Shown here piece by piece: positions 52,305 through 60,549 of a stretch of 64,000 nt of DNA. The first letter of the stretch is position 1. Each line of letters starts with the position of its first letter. The stretch lies in the NCBI GenBank assembly GCA_964590725.1, contig CAZPWF010000002.1, forward strand, positions 1 to 64,000. The letters run 5' to 3'. Made by a program: the position numbers and the translations under genes. The notes beneath the pieces were generated by a model. That model was not told where the DNA came from. It saw only the letters and a program-made list of their open reading frames with translations, and searched no databases. The stretch comes from CAZPWF01 sp964590725 (GTDB lineage: Bacteria; Patescibacteriota; Saccharimonadia; Saccharimonadales; JACQNP01).

Positions 52305-53249
52305 TTAATGAATGAAGCCAACAGTTCTGGTTAGAGTAAGGCCGAGTATTATGAGTGCAACTAGTGTTGTGTCCAGTAGTGGGTGATGGAGTATAAAACG
52401 CTCACTATCACGCAGTAATCTTCTGAGCTTATAGCCATGCCTGACTAGCATGAATACCACAATTCCACCCGTAATAAAGCTAACTACGGCTAGCGCCCAC
52501 GGAGCCTTTCCTTTCGTCAAGGCTTCTATTCTCGTAATAGGTTTCGCAACTCCCAATGTTGCTGACGCAAAATTATCATCAGATTTTTGCTTTATGCTAT
52601 TTTGGATTTGGTTTTGCTGGTTGCTGGCGGGTGATGATTTACTGGCCCCAGCTGTATTAGCGCTTTCATTTTGAGGATTGCCGTACATCGCAACTACAAC
52701 TGTTTCTTGACCTGCTTTGTTATAGTTACTGCTATTTGCGTAGCCAAAACCAACATCAACATAATCAGGGTCAAGTAAGTTATCTCTATGTGAAGGGCTA
52801 TTCATCCATCCGTTTACAGTCTCTTTGCTAGTCGTAAATCCATATGCCAGATTTTCACCGGCTTTTATGTAAGAATACCCAGCACCATTTATGAATACCC
52901 ATGGCTCTTGGCCATCAGGCGTGTTGTGTGACCAATAGTTTCTATTTGTCATGTCATTAGCTTTAGCCTGTGCTGCTTGAGACAGGGTGTCGTTTATCTT
53001 TAGCGATGACTTGCCGTGACTCGATCTCTCGCTATTGGTTGCATTTAGTAAACTATCTTTGCTAACTTCAGTTGCATAAGCTAGAGTGCCATGCTTAGGC
53101 GTGTAACCACTCACAAAAACACTAATGAACAGAATCAATAGCATAGGTAGGTATGGCAAATAGGTATGCACAAATCGTTTTGAACGTTTTTGGTGATGTC
53201 CATAACGTTTATTTTGTTGGTCGTTTTTATGTTTTACAGCTCTGTGCAC
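52305..53249 (-). CDS. Exported CAP/SCP-domain protein with C-terminal membrane helices
   Basis: 314 aa from GTG 53249. Basic N-terminus, membrane helix (about 30-52), CAP domain (about 70-195: LLNATNSERSSHGKSSLKIN, RNYWSHNTPDGQEPWVFI, GENLAYGFTTSKETVNGWMN, SPSHRDNLLDPDYVDVGFGY), a Ser/Asn linker, then two C-terminal membrane helices. The His/Glu site of CAP is present. Family roles include proteases and host-interaction factors. TATAAT (53261-53256) lies 6 bases before the GTG; the upstream TTG overlaps the -10 and is rejected. Confidence 0.85.
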   Translation of the reverse strand: MHRAVKHKNDQQNKRYGHHQKRSKRFVHTYLPYLPMLLILFISVFVSGYTPKHGTLAYATEVSKDSLLNATNSERSSHGKSSLKINDTLSQAAQAKANDMTNRNYWSHNTPDGQEPWVFINGAGYSYIKAGENLAYGFTTSKETVNGWMNSPSHRDNLLDPDYVDVGFGYANSSNYNKAGQETVVVAMYGNPQNESANTAGASKSSPASNQQNQIQNSIKQKSDDNFASATLGVAKPITRIEALTKGKAPWALAVVSFITGGIVVFMLVRHGYKLRRLLRDSERFILHHPLLDTTLVALIILGLTLTRTVGFIH

Positions 53250-53255
53250 GGAACA

Positions 53256-53261
53256 ATTATA
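53256..53261 (-). promoter_or_regulatory. -10 box deciding the CAP-protein start
   Basis: TATAAT read on the minus strand (53261-53256), followed by TGTTCC and then GTG at 53249. The TTG at 53264 that would give the longest frame precedes the -10 box and cannot lie on this transcript. Confidence 0.65.
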
Positions 53262-53273
53262 CAAGCATAAGTA

Positions 53274-53798
53274 CTATTTCGCAAAGTCGCTGACAAATTT
53301 AATATGATAACCTGCCATAGCGAATGCTTGGATAACATTATAGGATTCTTTTTTCCCCTCCATTGGTATTTCAATAATATCGCTACAGAGCTGCAGCACC
53401 TCAGTTTCTATGCCCTCTACTTCGCGCCCCAATACTAAAGCGATACGGATAGGTGCTGTATAGCTAGGAAGTGGAATTGATCCAGTAGTTTGTTCAAGTG
53501 CGCAAACAGTATATCCGTCCGATACTAGGCTTGTAATAACGCCTTCAATTTCGGTTTCATGTTCCCAATGTACTGACGACTCGGCACCCAATGCAGTTTT
53601 ACTAATATTGTCATGAACTTTTTTGGCTACGTGAGGTAGTCGAGTATCATTATTTTGTTTAGGGTATGGAGTGTACCCTGTAAGATATACAGATTTGACT
53701 CCTAGTCCGTCGGCTGTACGAAGCAGTGATCCGACATTATGACAACTTCGTAAGTTGTGCGCAATTACTACAAGTGATTTTGAGTTGTTATCATTCAT
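53274..53798 (-). CDS. TrmH/SpoU-family RNA 2'-O-methyltransferase
   Basis: 174 aa from ATG 53798. SPOUT fold: motif 1 AHNLRSCHNVGSLLRTADGL, motif 2 IALVLGREVEGIETEVL, motif 3 IPMEGKKESYNVIQAFAMAG, where the usual SLNVS is SYNVI. It methylates a tRNA or rRNA ribose with S-adenosylmethionine. The target cannot be told. A -10 TACACT with TGA extension lies 6 bases before the ATG; a TTG one codon earlier is rejected. Confidence 0.88.
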   Translation of the reverse strand: MNDNNSKSLVVIAHNLRSCHNVGSLLRTADGLGVKSVYLTGYTPYPKQNNDTRLPHVAKKVHDNISKTALGAESSVHWEHETEIEGVITSLVSDGYTVCALEQTTGSIPLPSYTAPIRIALVLGREVEGIETEVLQLCSDIIEIPMEGKKESYNVIQAFAMAGYHIKFVSDFAK

Positions 53799-53841
53799 CA
53801 ATAAAGTGTATCATTGTCTTCTCCAACAGCTACGCTTATGC

Positions 53842-53847
53842 TTTAAT
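53842..53847 (+). promoter_or_regulatory. -10 box for leaderless pilus ATPase gene
   Basis: TTTAAT with a TGC extension (TGCTTTAAT, 53839-53847), 7 bases before ATG 53855. It lies 32-49 bases from the divergent trmH -10, so both genes are driven from a 56-bp intergenic region. Confidence 0.5.
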
Positions 53848-53854
53848 AAGAGAG

Positions 53855-55468
53855 ATGGCACAAGACGCACGACGAGACGAGGAAACAAATACTCAGCGCA
53901 GGGCTCGAATTCTGGGCTTGGATTATTTTGATACCTCAACAGTCCCTCTAGAACAAAAGGAATTGTTCAAGGACGTACTTGATATCAGTGAACTAAAGTC
54001 ACTCAAGATTATTCCAGTTAGAGTAACTGAGCATAGTATTCTTTTTGGCGTCACCAATACTACGTCGCAGCAGACCATGACTACTCTGCGTAATCGTTTC
54101 TTGGATCAACGAATATCGTTTGCATTGATCTCGGATAATGGATACAGAGATTATATGCGTCTTTACGATCCTCCAAAGCAGGTCGTTTATCATGATATCG
54201 CTATAAATGAAAATGGCGCCCAAGATACGATCGCATCAGTATCGAGTACGCTGGAACAGGTAAAAGCTGGCGACATGCTAGCATATTTGGTACAACAAGC
54301 TCATAAATTGAACGCGTCGGATATTCATGTCGAAACTCAAGTTGATCATGTACGGATCAGATTTCGTATGGATGGCGTTCTTCATCCTATAGCGCTTCTT
54401 AATCAAGAAAAATATCGAATATTAATGTCTGCAATCGCGAGTGCGGGTGATGTTTCCACGGCTTCACCTGATTCTCAACAAGGTCATATAGCACAGCATG
54501 TCGTCATGGAAGACGGAAGTGAAGTAAATGTTAACCTTCGTCTAGAAACCGTACCTACGGTAAATGGCATGGATATGGTTATGCGCTTATTTAACATGGA
54601 CCAGGCCATGTATAACTTAGACAGGCTAAAACTAACTGATCAGGAAAGAGCGGTGGTTGACGATATTATTTCCAAGCCAAGTGGGCTTGTGATGGTTGTT
54701 GGTCCGACTGGTTCAGGCAAAACCACAACTCTTTATTCAATGCTTAACACGCTCAACACCGAAGAGCGTAAGATTATTACTATCGAAGATCCTGTCGAGT
54801 ATCAGTTTGCCGGGATTACTCAGATACCTGTAGCCAGTCAGGGCGTACAAGATAGCATTAGTTTTGCTAATAAGTTAAGGGCAGTTTTACGGCTTGATCC
54901 TGATGTTGTTATGGTCGGAGAGATCCGAGACATGGATACCGCCAAAACAGCACTTCAAGCTTCCTTGACTGGTCACTTGGTACTAGCTACTTTTCACGCG
55001 TCTAACGCCTCAGCAGCGTTAACTAGGATGATGGATGTTATTGGCGAGAATCCGCTGTTCGTATCTGCTATTCGACTTGTCATGGCGCAGCGCTTAGTGC
55101 GGTTACTGGATGAGACTACAAAACAACCCTATCAGCCGGACGAAGTTACTCTTAGTAAGATACGTGAAGTGATAGAAACTTTACCCGCAAATATTGAAAG
55201 ACCCAATCTAGAAAACCTGCAGTTGTATCGTCCGGGTAAGTCGGCAGATAATCCGTTCGGCTACATTGGTCAAGTGCCTTTACGCGAGCAGTTCATAATG
55301 ACTGGTGAAATCAGAAAGCTTTTAGAGTCAGGTCAAAAGGGTCTTGCAGCTCAAACTATCGAGGAAGCAGCCATCAAGAGCGGGATGAAAACCATGCTGC
55401 AAGATGGAATACTTAAAGTATGCGCAGGGCTAACTACTCTAGAAGAAGTTTACCGCGTTGTAGGTTAA
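53855..55468 (+). CDS. pilB: GspE/PulE/PilB-type secretion or type IV pilus assembly ATPase
   Basis: 537 aa from ATG 53855. N-terminal T2SSE_N-like domain (about 20-130), then the ATPase: NASDIHVETQVDHVRIRFRM, Walker A GPTGSGKT (283-290), EDPVEYQFAGITQIPV, Walker B region DPDVVMVGEIRDMDTAKTAL, TGHLVLATFHASNA. The site where PilB/GspE carries the CxxC tetracysteine zinc module (after QRLVR) reads LLDETTKQPYQPDEV with no Cys. The rest matches a pilus-extension motor, so zinc loss is notable. No other pilus genes are in the window. Confidence 0.9.
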   Translation: MAQDARRDEETNTQRRARILGLDYFDTSTVPLEQKELFKDVLDISELKSLKIIPVRVTEHSILFGVTNTTSQQTMTTLRNRFLDQRISFALISDNGYRDYMRLYDPPKQVVYHDIAINENGAQDTIASVSSTLEQVKAGDMLAYLVQQAHKLNASDIHVETQVDHVRIRFRMDGVLHPIALLNQEKYRILMSAIASAGDVSTASPDSQQGHIAQHVVMEDGSEVNVNLRLETVPTVNGMDMVMRLFNMDQAMYNLDRLKLTDQERAVVDDIISKPSGLVMVVGPTGSGKTTTLYSMLNTLNTEERKIITIEDPVEYQFAGITQIPVASQGVQDSISFANKLRAVLRLDPDVVMVGEIRDMDTAKTALQASLTGHLVLATFHASNASAALTRMMDVIGENPLFVSAIRLVMAQRLVRLLDETTKQPYQPDEVTLSKIREVIETLPANIERPNLENLQLYRPGKSADNPFGYIGQVPLREQFIMTGEIRKLLESGQKGLAAQTIEEAAIKSGMKTMLQDGILKVCAGLTTLEEVYRVVG

Positions 55469-56601
55469 ACGATTACTTTAGAAATTTCTGGAACCAAACG
55501 CTTATCAAGAACTGAAGGAATTATCATCTCAGCTGACGGGTTTTCGACAAGGTTGGCAATAACTTCAGCGGCAGCAATCTTGTGTCGATCAGTTATTTTA
55601 TTTACTTTATTATCTAGTGCGCCTCGAAAAATACCCGGAAAGGCCAGGGCATTGTTAACCTGGTTAGGGAAGTCACTCCGGCCTGTCGCTATTACAGCCA
55701 CACCGGCCTCTGTAGCTATGTTGGGCATTATCTCTGGAATTGGGTTGGCCATAGCGAATATTATAGGATCCTTGGCCATGGTTTTTATCATATCGGGTGT
55801 AAGCAGTCCGGCTTTACTGACGCCGATAAATATATCTGCTTCTTTAAGTGCGTCTTCCAGGTTTCCGCTTACATTTTTAGGGTTGGTGTAATCAAGTAGC
55901 TTTCGCTTTTCACCGTTCAGGTCGGTTCGACTAGTGCTGACGATTCCTTTACTGTCTACTGCTAAAATTTCTGGATTGGCGTATAGATTAATTAGTTTAA
56001 TTATGGCTGTACCGGCAGCTCCAGCGCCTACAACAACAATTTTGCAATTAGCAAGTTCTTTGCCTGTCACTTTCATTGAGTTAATTAGGCCAGCCAGCAC
56101 GACTATGGCCGTACCATGTTGATCATCATGCATAACTGGTATGCTTAGTGCTGCCTTCACGCGTTCTTCAACTTCAAAACAAATTGGAGCAGCAATATCT
56201 TCTAAATTTATACCGCCAAAGCTCGGTGCGATAGCAGTCACGGCTGCCACGATTTCATCTGCGCTATGGACATCCAGTATTATTGGTACAGCATCAATAC
56301 CTGCAAAATGCTTAAACAGCATAGCTTTGCCTTCCATCACTGGAAGTGCTCCGTAAGGCCCAATATTACCGAGCCCCAGCACGGCTGATCCGTCACTAAT
56401 AACAGCAACAGAGTTGTTCAGCCATGTATAATCTCGGGTTTCATCAGGATGTTCGGCTACGTAGCTTGATACTGCTCCAACACCCGGGGTGTAATAAGTG
56501 CTTAATTTATCTTGCGTATCCAGTTTATCTTTAAGGGATACTGAAATCTTACCTTTTAGTTCTTTATGTTTCTTTAATGCTTCTTCTCCAAAATTTATCA
56601 C
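55465..56601 (-). CDS. Malic enzyme, NAD(P)-dependent
   Basis: 378 aa, the short bacterial malic enzyme without the PTA domain. Motifs: YYTPGVGAVSSYVAEHPDET, SDGSAVLGLGNIGPYGALPV, EGKAMLFKHFAGIDAVPI, the Lys/Asp/Glu metal region INLEDIAAPICFEVE, DDQHGTAIVVLAGL, and VVVGAGAAGTAI for the nucleotide. Converts malate to pyruvate, CO2 and NAD(P)H. GTG start: TGCTACAAT lies 6 bases before it (leaderless). Overlaps the pilB end by 4 nt. Confidence 0.93.
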   Translation of the reverse strand: MINFGEEALKKHKELKGKISVSLKDKLDTQDKLSTYYTPGVGAVSSYVAEHPDETRDYTWLNNSVAVISDGSAVLGLGNIGPYGALPVMEGKAMLFKHFAGIDAVPIILDVHSADEIVAAVTAIAPSFGGINLEDIAAPICFEVEERVKAALSIPVMHDDQHGTAIVVLAGLINSMKVTGKELANCKIVVVGAGAAGTAIIKLINLYANPEILAVDSKGIVSTSRTDLNGEKRKLLDYTNPKNVSGNLEDALKEADIFIGVSKAGLLTPDMIKTMAKDPIIFAMANPIPEIMPNIATEAGVAVIATGRSDFPNQVNNALAFPGIFRGALDNKVNKITDRHKIAAAEVIANLVENPSAEMIIPSVLDKRLVPEISKVIV

Positions 56602-56671
56602 CCAATCATTGTAGCATTTATGTATAATGGGGATCTATTGTTAAAAATATGAAAGGAAATAAATAACTAAC

Positions 56672-56884
56672 ATGATAGATCGGGCAGAACTAGGGAAACT
56701 TTTACAAGAGAGTGCGGTGAGGGCTGAAGATGAGGCTATGAGAGACTACGCTTTGTTAGGTCCAGAATGTTTTGATGATAGCAAAGATAAGGCTAGACAG
56801 CTTGGAATATTTGGTTTACGAGAGGCTCTAGCACAGGGAGGCGATAATGATAATATCTCCTCAGATTTATTAATTGTTGAATGA
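56672..56884 (+). CDS. Small acidic protein of unknown function
   Basis: 70 aa, no membrane helix, acidic, probably helical (IDRAELGKLLQESAVRAEDE, LLGPECFDDSKDKARQLGIF). AAAGGAAA upstream of ATG 56672 gives a modest ribosome binding site. No family recognised. Ends 54 bp before rplS. Confidence 0.5.
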   Translation: MIDRAELGKLLQESAVRAEDEAMRDYALLGPECFDDSKDKARQLGIFGLREALAQGGDNDNISSDLLIVE

Positions 56885-56938
56885 AACGTATTAATAACTG
56901 TTGCGTCAGATAAGAAAATAGTGTAGGATAGTTTGGTC

Positions 56939-57463
56939 ATGCAATCTGTAATTCAGAAAATTGAAGAGAAGTTCAAAAAGGCACAAGTTGTTGATGTTAT
57001 GCCTGGTGATACCGTTAAAGTTCATCAGAAAATTAAAGAAGGCAACAAGGAACGTGTACAGATTTTTCAAGGTCTAGTAATACGGGTTGACCGTAAAAAT
57101 AGTCATACTAGTCGTATTTTAGTTCGACGGCTTGCTAGTGGTGTTGGTGTTGAAAAGAGCTTTTTGCTTCACAGCCCTTTAGTGGTAAAAATAGAAGTTA
57201 CCAAACGAAGTAAGGTTCGTCGTAACTATCTTACATATATGCGAGAACGTACAGGTAAGTCCGCTAGACTCAGTAATGTTGATTTTGACCGAGAAGGTGT
57301 TAACACTGTTCGTGATGAAAAAGCTGAAGAAGAGGAAGCTAAGCTTGCTGAAGAAACAAAGAAGGCGCATGAAGCTGAAGAAGCTAAGCGAGCCGAAGAA
57401 GCATCAAAAGAAGAGGCCAAAGCGGCAGCTGCACTTGCCCAACACGAAGCCGCTAAAGAGTAA
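56939..57463 (+). CDS. rplS: Ribosomal protein bL19 with long charged C-terminal extension
   Basis: 174 aa from ATG 56939 (two codons upstream, TTG/GTC are less likely). Residues 1-115 are bL19: VVDVMPGDTVKVHQKIKEGN, ERVQIFQGLVIRVDR, GVGVEKSFLLHSPLVVKIEV, KRSKVRRNYLTYMRER. Residues ~120-174 are an Ala/Glu/Lys coiled-coil tail, much longer than usual (bL19 is ~115 aa). The tail is solvent-exposed by inference. Terminated just downstream. Confidence 0.93.
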   Translation: MQSVIQKIEEKFKKAQVVDVMPGDTVKVHQKIKEGNKERVQIFQGLVIRVDRKNSHTSRILVRRLASGVGVEKSFLLHSPLVVKIEVTKRSKVRRNYLTYMRERTGKSARLSNVDFDREGVNTVRDEKAEEEEAKLAEETKKAHEAEEAKRAEEASKEEAKAAAALAQHEAAKE

Positions 57464-57488
57464 ATTCTTTTACTAAGAATCAAAAAAT

Positions 57489-57512
57489 ACCGTCCAATGT
57501 GGCGGTTTTTTA
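57489..57512 (+). terminator. Intrinsic terminator after rplS
   Basis: ACCGTC (57489-57494), loop CAATGT, GGCGGT (57501-57506), one G-U pair, followed by a run of T (57507-57511). Terminates rplS. Confidence 0.8.
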
Positions 57513-57570
57513 TTGATTAAGCTTGCAAATATTCTGCAAGATAATACGATAAACTCATGATAGAGGTATT

Positions 57571-58134
57571 GTGATTGGCATAGATGAAGTAGGTAGGGGC
57601 TCATGGGCTGGACCTTTGCTCGTAGTTGCTGCGCGTCAAGTTTCTGGCTTGCCGGCTGGGCTTAAAGATTCGAAAGTTCTCTCCAAAAAGAAGCGAAATA
57701 TACTCTGCCCCGATATTCAATTAGCCTGTGATCTTGGTGAGGGTTGGGTTACTCCTAATGAAATTGATAATTTAGGCTTGACTGGGGCTATGGAATTAGG
57801 CGTTAAGCGTGCTCTGGATAGCTTGAATGCAACAGACGATGAAAATATTGTCATCGATGGGCATATTAACTACTGTGCCACAAATTATCACAATGTAATT
57901 TGCGTTATTGCTGCTGACGCAAAATATCCTATAGTTAGTGCTGCCAGTGTTTGGGCAAAAGTTGTTCGCGATGAATACATGGTAGAATTGGCAAAATCTT
58001 ATCCCGACTACGGGTTTGATTCTCACGTTGGTTATGGCACAAAGAGGCATATGGATGCTCTAAGCGTTCACGGAGTAACGCCCGTACATCGACTAAGCTA
58101 TGCTCCAGTAAAGAAGATAGCAAATGAGCACTAA
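57571..58134 (+). CDS. rnhB: Ribonuclease HII
   Basis: 187 aa with GTG start at 57571 (GAGGTATT before it). Active-site acidic residues: D-E in GIDEVGRGSWAG (residues 4-5), D in NIVIDGHINY, and D in VVRDEYMVELAKSYPDYGFD. Removes RNA from RNA-DNA hybrids and misincorporated ribonucleotides. Overlaps yraN by 11 nt. Confidence 0.93.
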   Translation: MIGIDEVGRGSWAGPLLVVAARQVSGLPAGLKDSKVLSKKKRNILCPDIQLACDLGEGWVTPNEIDNLGLTGAMELGVKRALDSLNATDDENIVIDGHINYCATNYHNVICVIAADAKYPIVSAASVWAKVVRDEYMVELAKSYPDYGFDSHVGYGTKRHMDALSVHGVTPVHRLSYAPVKKIANEH

Positions 58135-58468
58135 TTATGCGCACGGTAAGGAAGCCGAGAAAGTTGCAGCTAAATACTTATCTAGTCTAGGATATGATGT
58201 TATTGAACAGAATTGGAAAACTCGCTGGTGCGAGATAGACGTTGTTGCATGCAAGGATAATGTAATATATTTTGTTGAAGTTAAATACCGTCGTAATACT
58301 GATCAGGGTGGGGGACTAGATTATATTACACCCAAGAAGTTACAGCAGATGCATTTCGCAGCCGAAATGTGGGTAAGTGACAAACGCTGGCAAGGAGAGT
58401 ATCAGCTTGCAGCTTTAGAAGTCTCTGGGGGTGATTATATTGTTACAAATTTTCTCACGGAATTGTAA
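58124..58468 (+). CDS. yraN: YraN family (UPF0102) endonuclease-fold protein
   Basis: 114 aa. Family pattern: GKEAEKVAAKYLSSLGYDVI, EIDVVACKDNVIYFVEVKYR, with the Glu-Ile-Asp...Glu-Val-Lys endonuclease-like core. Often linked to rnhB, as here. Function not established. Start overlaps the rnhB end; no ribosome binding site of its own is needed if coupled. Confidence 0.9.
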   Translation: MSTNYAHGKEAEKVAAKYLSSLGYDVIEQNWKTRWCEIDVVACKDNVIYFVEVKYRRNTDQGGGLDYITPKKLQQMHFAAEMWVSDKRWQGEYQLAALEVSGGDYIVTNFLTEL

Positions 58469-58503
58469 AATAACTAGTGTTGAAAAAAGTGTAATATAGT
58501 TGG

Positions 58504-58695
58504 CTATCTAATAGTCTTATTGTTTCGTTGAGCTATATTATCTTGCCGGGCTTTAGCAAGTGCTTCCGACCGTAAACCAGCTTCTCCAGCATTGATGTCA
58601 GCATGCTTGACTAGTTCTAAAGCCAATCTACCTATGTTTGATATTTTATCCCAAGTAGTTTTTTCAGGGTTTGGGCTTTGACCGATAGTATCCAT
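58504..58695 (-). CDS. Small hypothetical protein
   Basis: 63 aa, polar, with two helices (KISNIGRLALELVKHADINA and RSEALAKARQDNIAQRNNKT). No family recognised. A TACTAT box lies about 5 bases before the ATG on the minus strand, similar to the leaderless pattern. It lies between yraN (+) and the small-protein operon (+) on the opposite strand. Coding status is probable rather than certain. Confidence 0.5.
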   Translation of the reverse strand: MDTIGQSPNPEKTTWDKISNIGRLALELVKHADINAGEAGLRSEALAKARQDNIAQRNNKTIR

Positions 58696-58793
58696 TATAT
58701 ATAGTATTACACAAAATAATCAAATGTAGAGCGCTCTACTAAGCTTAAGTTGTGTACAAAGAGTATAATAGTAAATGTAAACAGGAGGGTAAT

Positions 58794-58991
58794 ATGGCTC
58801 ACACAAAACGACATGCAACACACAGGCCCCATCCAATAGATCAACGGCATAGTGTTATTGGAAAGAAAATATTTTCAATTTCTATTTTGCCTGAATCTGC
58901 CACTTATCATTCAGTTCATACGACCCATCATAATAATCCCCATGCAGCATTTAGTCCTCGAACCACACTGAGTAAGGGTAGGGGGAAGTAA
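58794..58991 (+). CDS. Small His-rich basic protein
   Basis: 65 aa from ATG 58794, where AGGAGGG lies 4 bases upstream; the frame is open earlier (58752), but without such a site. Rich in His (about eleven; e.g. KRHATHRPHPIDQRH, HSVHTTHHNN), Arg and Thr. Could bind metal or nucleic acid; no family known to me. First of four tightly linked tiny genes. A TATAAT box at about 58764 drives them. Confidence 0.65.
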   Translation: MAHTKRHATHRPHPIDQRHSVIGKKIFSISILPESATYHSVHTTHHNNPHAAFSPRTTLSKGRGK

Positions 58992-58992
58992 T

Positions 58993-59163
58993 ATGGCAAA
59001 AAACGGATCATTAGGACATGGGCGGATCGGGAGAATTAAACATCGTTCCCAGACATTTAATCCCAAGACGAAACGTTATGTAGAGCGCGACACAACTACT
59101 GGGCGTTTTATTAATGTTAAGTCTGATAGAGCGCCCTTCAAGGATGTGAGGGTTGAAAAATAG
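58993..59163 (+). CDS. Small basic protein of 56 residues
   Basis: Too short for most gene finders: ATG 58993 to TAG 59161-59163, 56 codons plus stop. The sequence begins MAKNGSLGHGRIGRIKHRSQ and continues with KTKRYVERDTTTGRFINVKS and ends APFKDVRVEK. I recall similar short 'MAKNG...RSQ..NP...RD..TGRF...K' proteins in diverse bacteria. Basic, likely partly disordered, function unknown. It starts 1 base after the preceding stop and ends 1 base before the next ATG. Confidence 0.75.
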   Translation: MAKNGSLGHGRIGRIKHRSQTFNPKTKRYVERDTTTGRFINVKSDRAPFKDVRVEK

Positions 59164-59164
59164 T

Positions 59165-59413
59165 ATGACTAACAATCAGGAAGAATTTAGCGTAAATGGC
59201 GATGACCTATTAAAAAAGGTCAGAGCAATTATTGCCGAAGGTAATGTTAGAAAGATTACTATTCGAAATAAAGATGGCAAGAATATAGTAGTACTGCCGC
59301 TGACGGTCGGGGTGGTCGGGGCTGTGCTTGCGCCACCACTAGCTGCTGTAGGCGCAATCGCCGCATTAGTAACGGAATGTACAATAGTAGTAGAAAGAGG
59401 GGACAAGAAGTAG
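59165..59413 (+). CDS. DUF4342-domain membrane protein
   Basis: 82 aa from ATG 59165 (TTG at 59153 rejected). Two parts: a basic helix-strand unit DLLKKVRAIIAEGNVRKITI then RNKDGKNIVVLPLTVG, and a hydrophobic VVGAVLAPPLAAVGAIAALV segment, ending in CTIVVERGDKK. This is the DUF4342 pattern (a UBA-like head plus a membrane hairpin). Function unknown. Third gene of the small-protein operon. Confidence 0.8.
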   Translation: MTNNQEEFSVNGDDLLKKVRAIIAEGNVRKITIRNKDGKNIVVLPLTVGVVGAVLAPPLAAVGAIAALVTECTIVVERGDKK

Positions 59414-59414
59414 T

Positions 59415-59636
59415 ATGGGCAAAGAAACTAAGAAAACCGATGCCAAAAATGTATCAATGCAGGCTGTTGATAAGAGTGGGCCAGCTGGCTTTGTATTATT
59501 TGTAGCTTGGTTTGGGGCATTGGCTTATTTTATAGGTCAGGTCGATGGTTTTTGGAATATTATCTTGGCCTTCTTTAAGGCGTGCGTATGGCCGGCATAC
59601 CTTATTTATTACCTGCTCCAATCTCTAAGTGTATAG
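59415..59636 (+). CDS. Small two-helix membrane protein
   Basis: 73 aa. Polar N-terminus (1-20; KETKKTDAKNVSMQ), then two membrane helices, about 23-42 (GFVLFVAWFGALAYFIG) and 48-70 (IILAFFKACVWPAYLIYYL). No family recognised. Starts 1 bp after the DUF4342 gene; with it, it may form a membrane unit (inference). Confidence 0.7.
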   Translation: MGKETKKTDAKNVSMQAVDKSGPAGFVLFVAWFGALAYFIGQVDGFWNIILAFFKACVWPAYLIYYLLQSLSV

Positions 59637-59665
59637 GAGCACAGACACAGTAAAATTGAAGTTTT

Positions 59666-60502
59666 TTAAGCAGCTTTATTATTAAAAGCCATGACGGACA
59701 CATCAACACAGTCCTGAATTGCGGTATACATAAGCTCTGTTAGCTCGTCTGCAGAGGTTGTTTCGACACTAATCGGCATCCCTATATGAACGTGTGGAGT
59801 GTGTTTTGCTGGTACATCAAGCTTTTTATAATCAGTCGGCTCGCCGCCGTAATACATACCCCAAGGTACTATGACTACAGGAACTGAGGCAGCGGCGTTA
59901 ATGGCTGTGATTGCGATACCTTTTTTCAGTTTTTGTACTCTTGTATGGTCAACGCGGTTTCTCTCTCCTTCTGGAAAACCGAACATATGGTTTGCTTGTC
60001 GTATCATTTTTGCGACGTACGTTTCATTAGCTCGTTTTACTCCGTACTTTTGAAGTTCTTGAATTTCTGGTGTAATTTCTACACCCCATCGTTCGAGGTC
60101 TTTTTTTCTGACTGTAGGTATTGACCCCAGACCATCTACAGACATCCGAAGCAATTGTCCGCCTCTTTTCCAGTTTGCTGTAGATAAGGATGGCTCGGTT
60201 GGAATGAAAGTACTCCCCATAAGTGAATGAAGAACTTTTTCTTTTTGGGCAACGGCAACAGCAACATACTGATCGTCACCAGTTAGGTGATTGGAAACGC
60301 TTGAAAGGCGGGTCTTATAATGAATGTTGTCAGCAATTGAGTCTTTTGCGCCGTCAGTAAATGTTACCGTCGGACGGTATATTTTGCTGAGTACATAGTG
60401 TGCGGCTCGTGCAAAGGTTTGACTCTGAATGTGTTGTTCATAAAAGTCATACATAGAGTCTATTTGTTCGTAGCTTTCGATTGCAACTTTTGGTCTACTC
60501 AT
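59666..60502 (-). CDS. PlsC-like lysophospholipid acyltransferase
   Basis: 278 aa. Acyltransferase motif I SNHLTGDDQY (H-x4-D), motif III FGFPEGERNR (usual FPEGTRS) and a motif-IV-like VPVVIVPWGMYYGG. There is no strong membrane helix except a short hydrophobic segment near motif IV. It would acylate lysophosphatidic acid or another acceptor. The Thr to Glu change in motif III is uncommon. TGATATAGT (-10 60516-60511) ends 8 bases before the ATG, so the mRNA is leaderless. Confidence 0.82.
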   Translation of the reverse strand: MSRPKVAIESYEQIDSMYDFYEQHIQSQTFARAAHYVLSKIYRPTVTFTDGAKDSIADNIHYKTRLSSVSNHLTGDDQYVAVAVAQKEKVLHSLMGSTFIPTEPSLSTANWKRGGQLLRMSVDGLGSIPTVRKKDLERWGVEITPEIQELQKYGVKRANETYVAKMIRQANHMFGFPEGERNRVDHTRVQKLKKGIAITAINAAASVPVVIVPWGMYYGGEPTDYKKLDVPAKHTPHVHIGMPISVETTSADELTELMYTAIQDCVDVSVMAFNNKAA

Positions 60503-60549
60503 TTCGAACGACTATATCACGCTCAATCCGATTTTAAAAAAGCTCAAGC

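Noticed and set aside
53250..53264. TTG start at 53264 for the CAP-domain protein
   Set aside because: This codon lies upstream of the TATAAT box at 53261-53256, so it would not be on the transcript; the GTG at 53249 fits the leaderless pattern.
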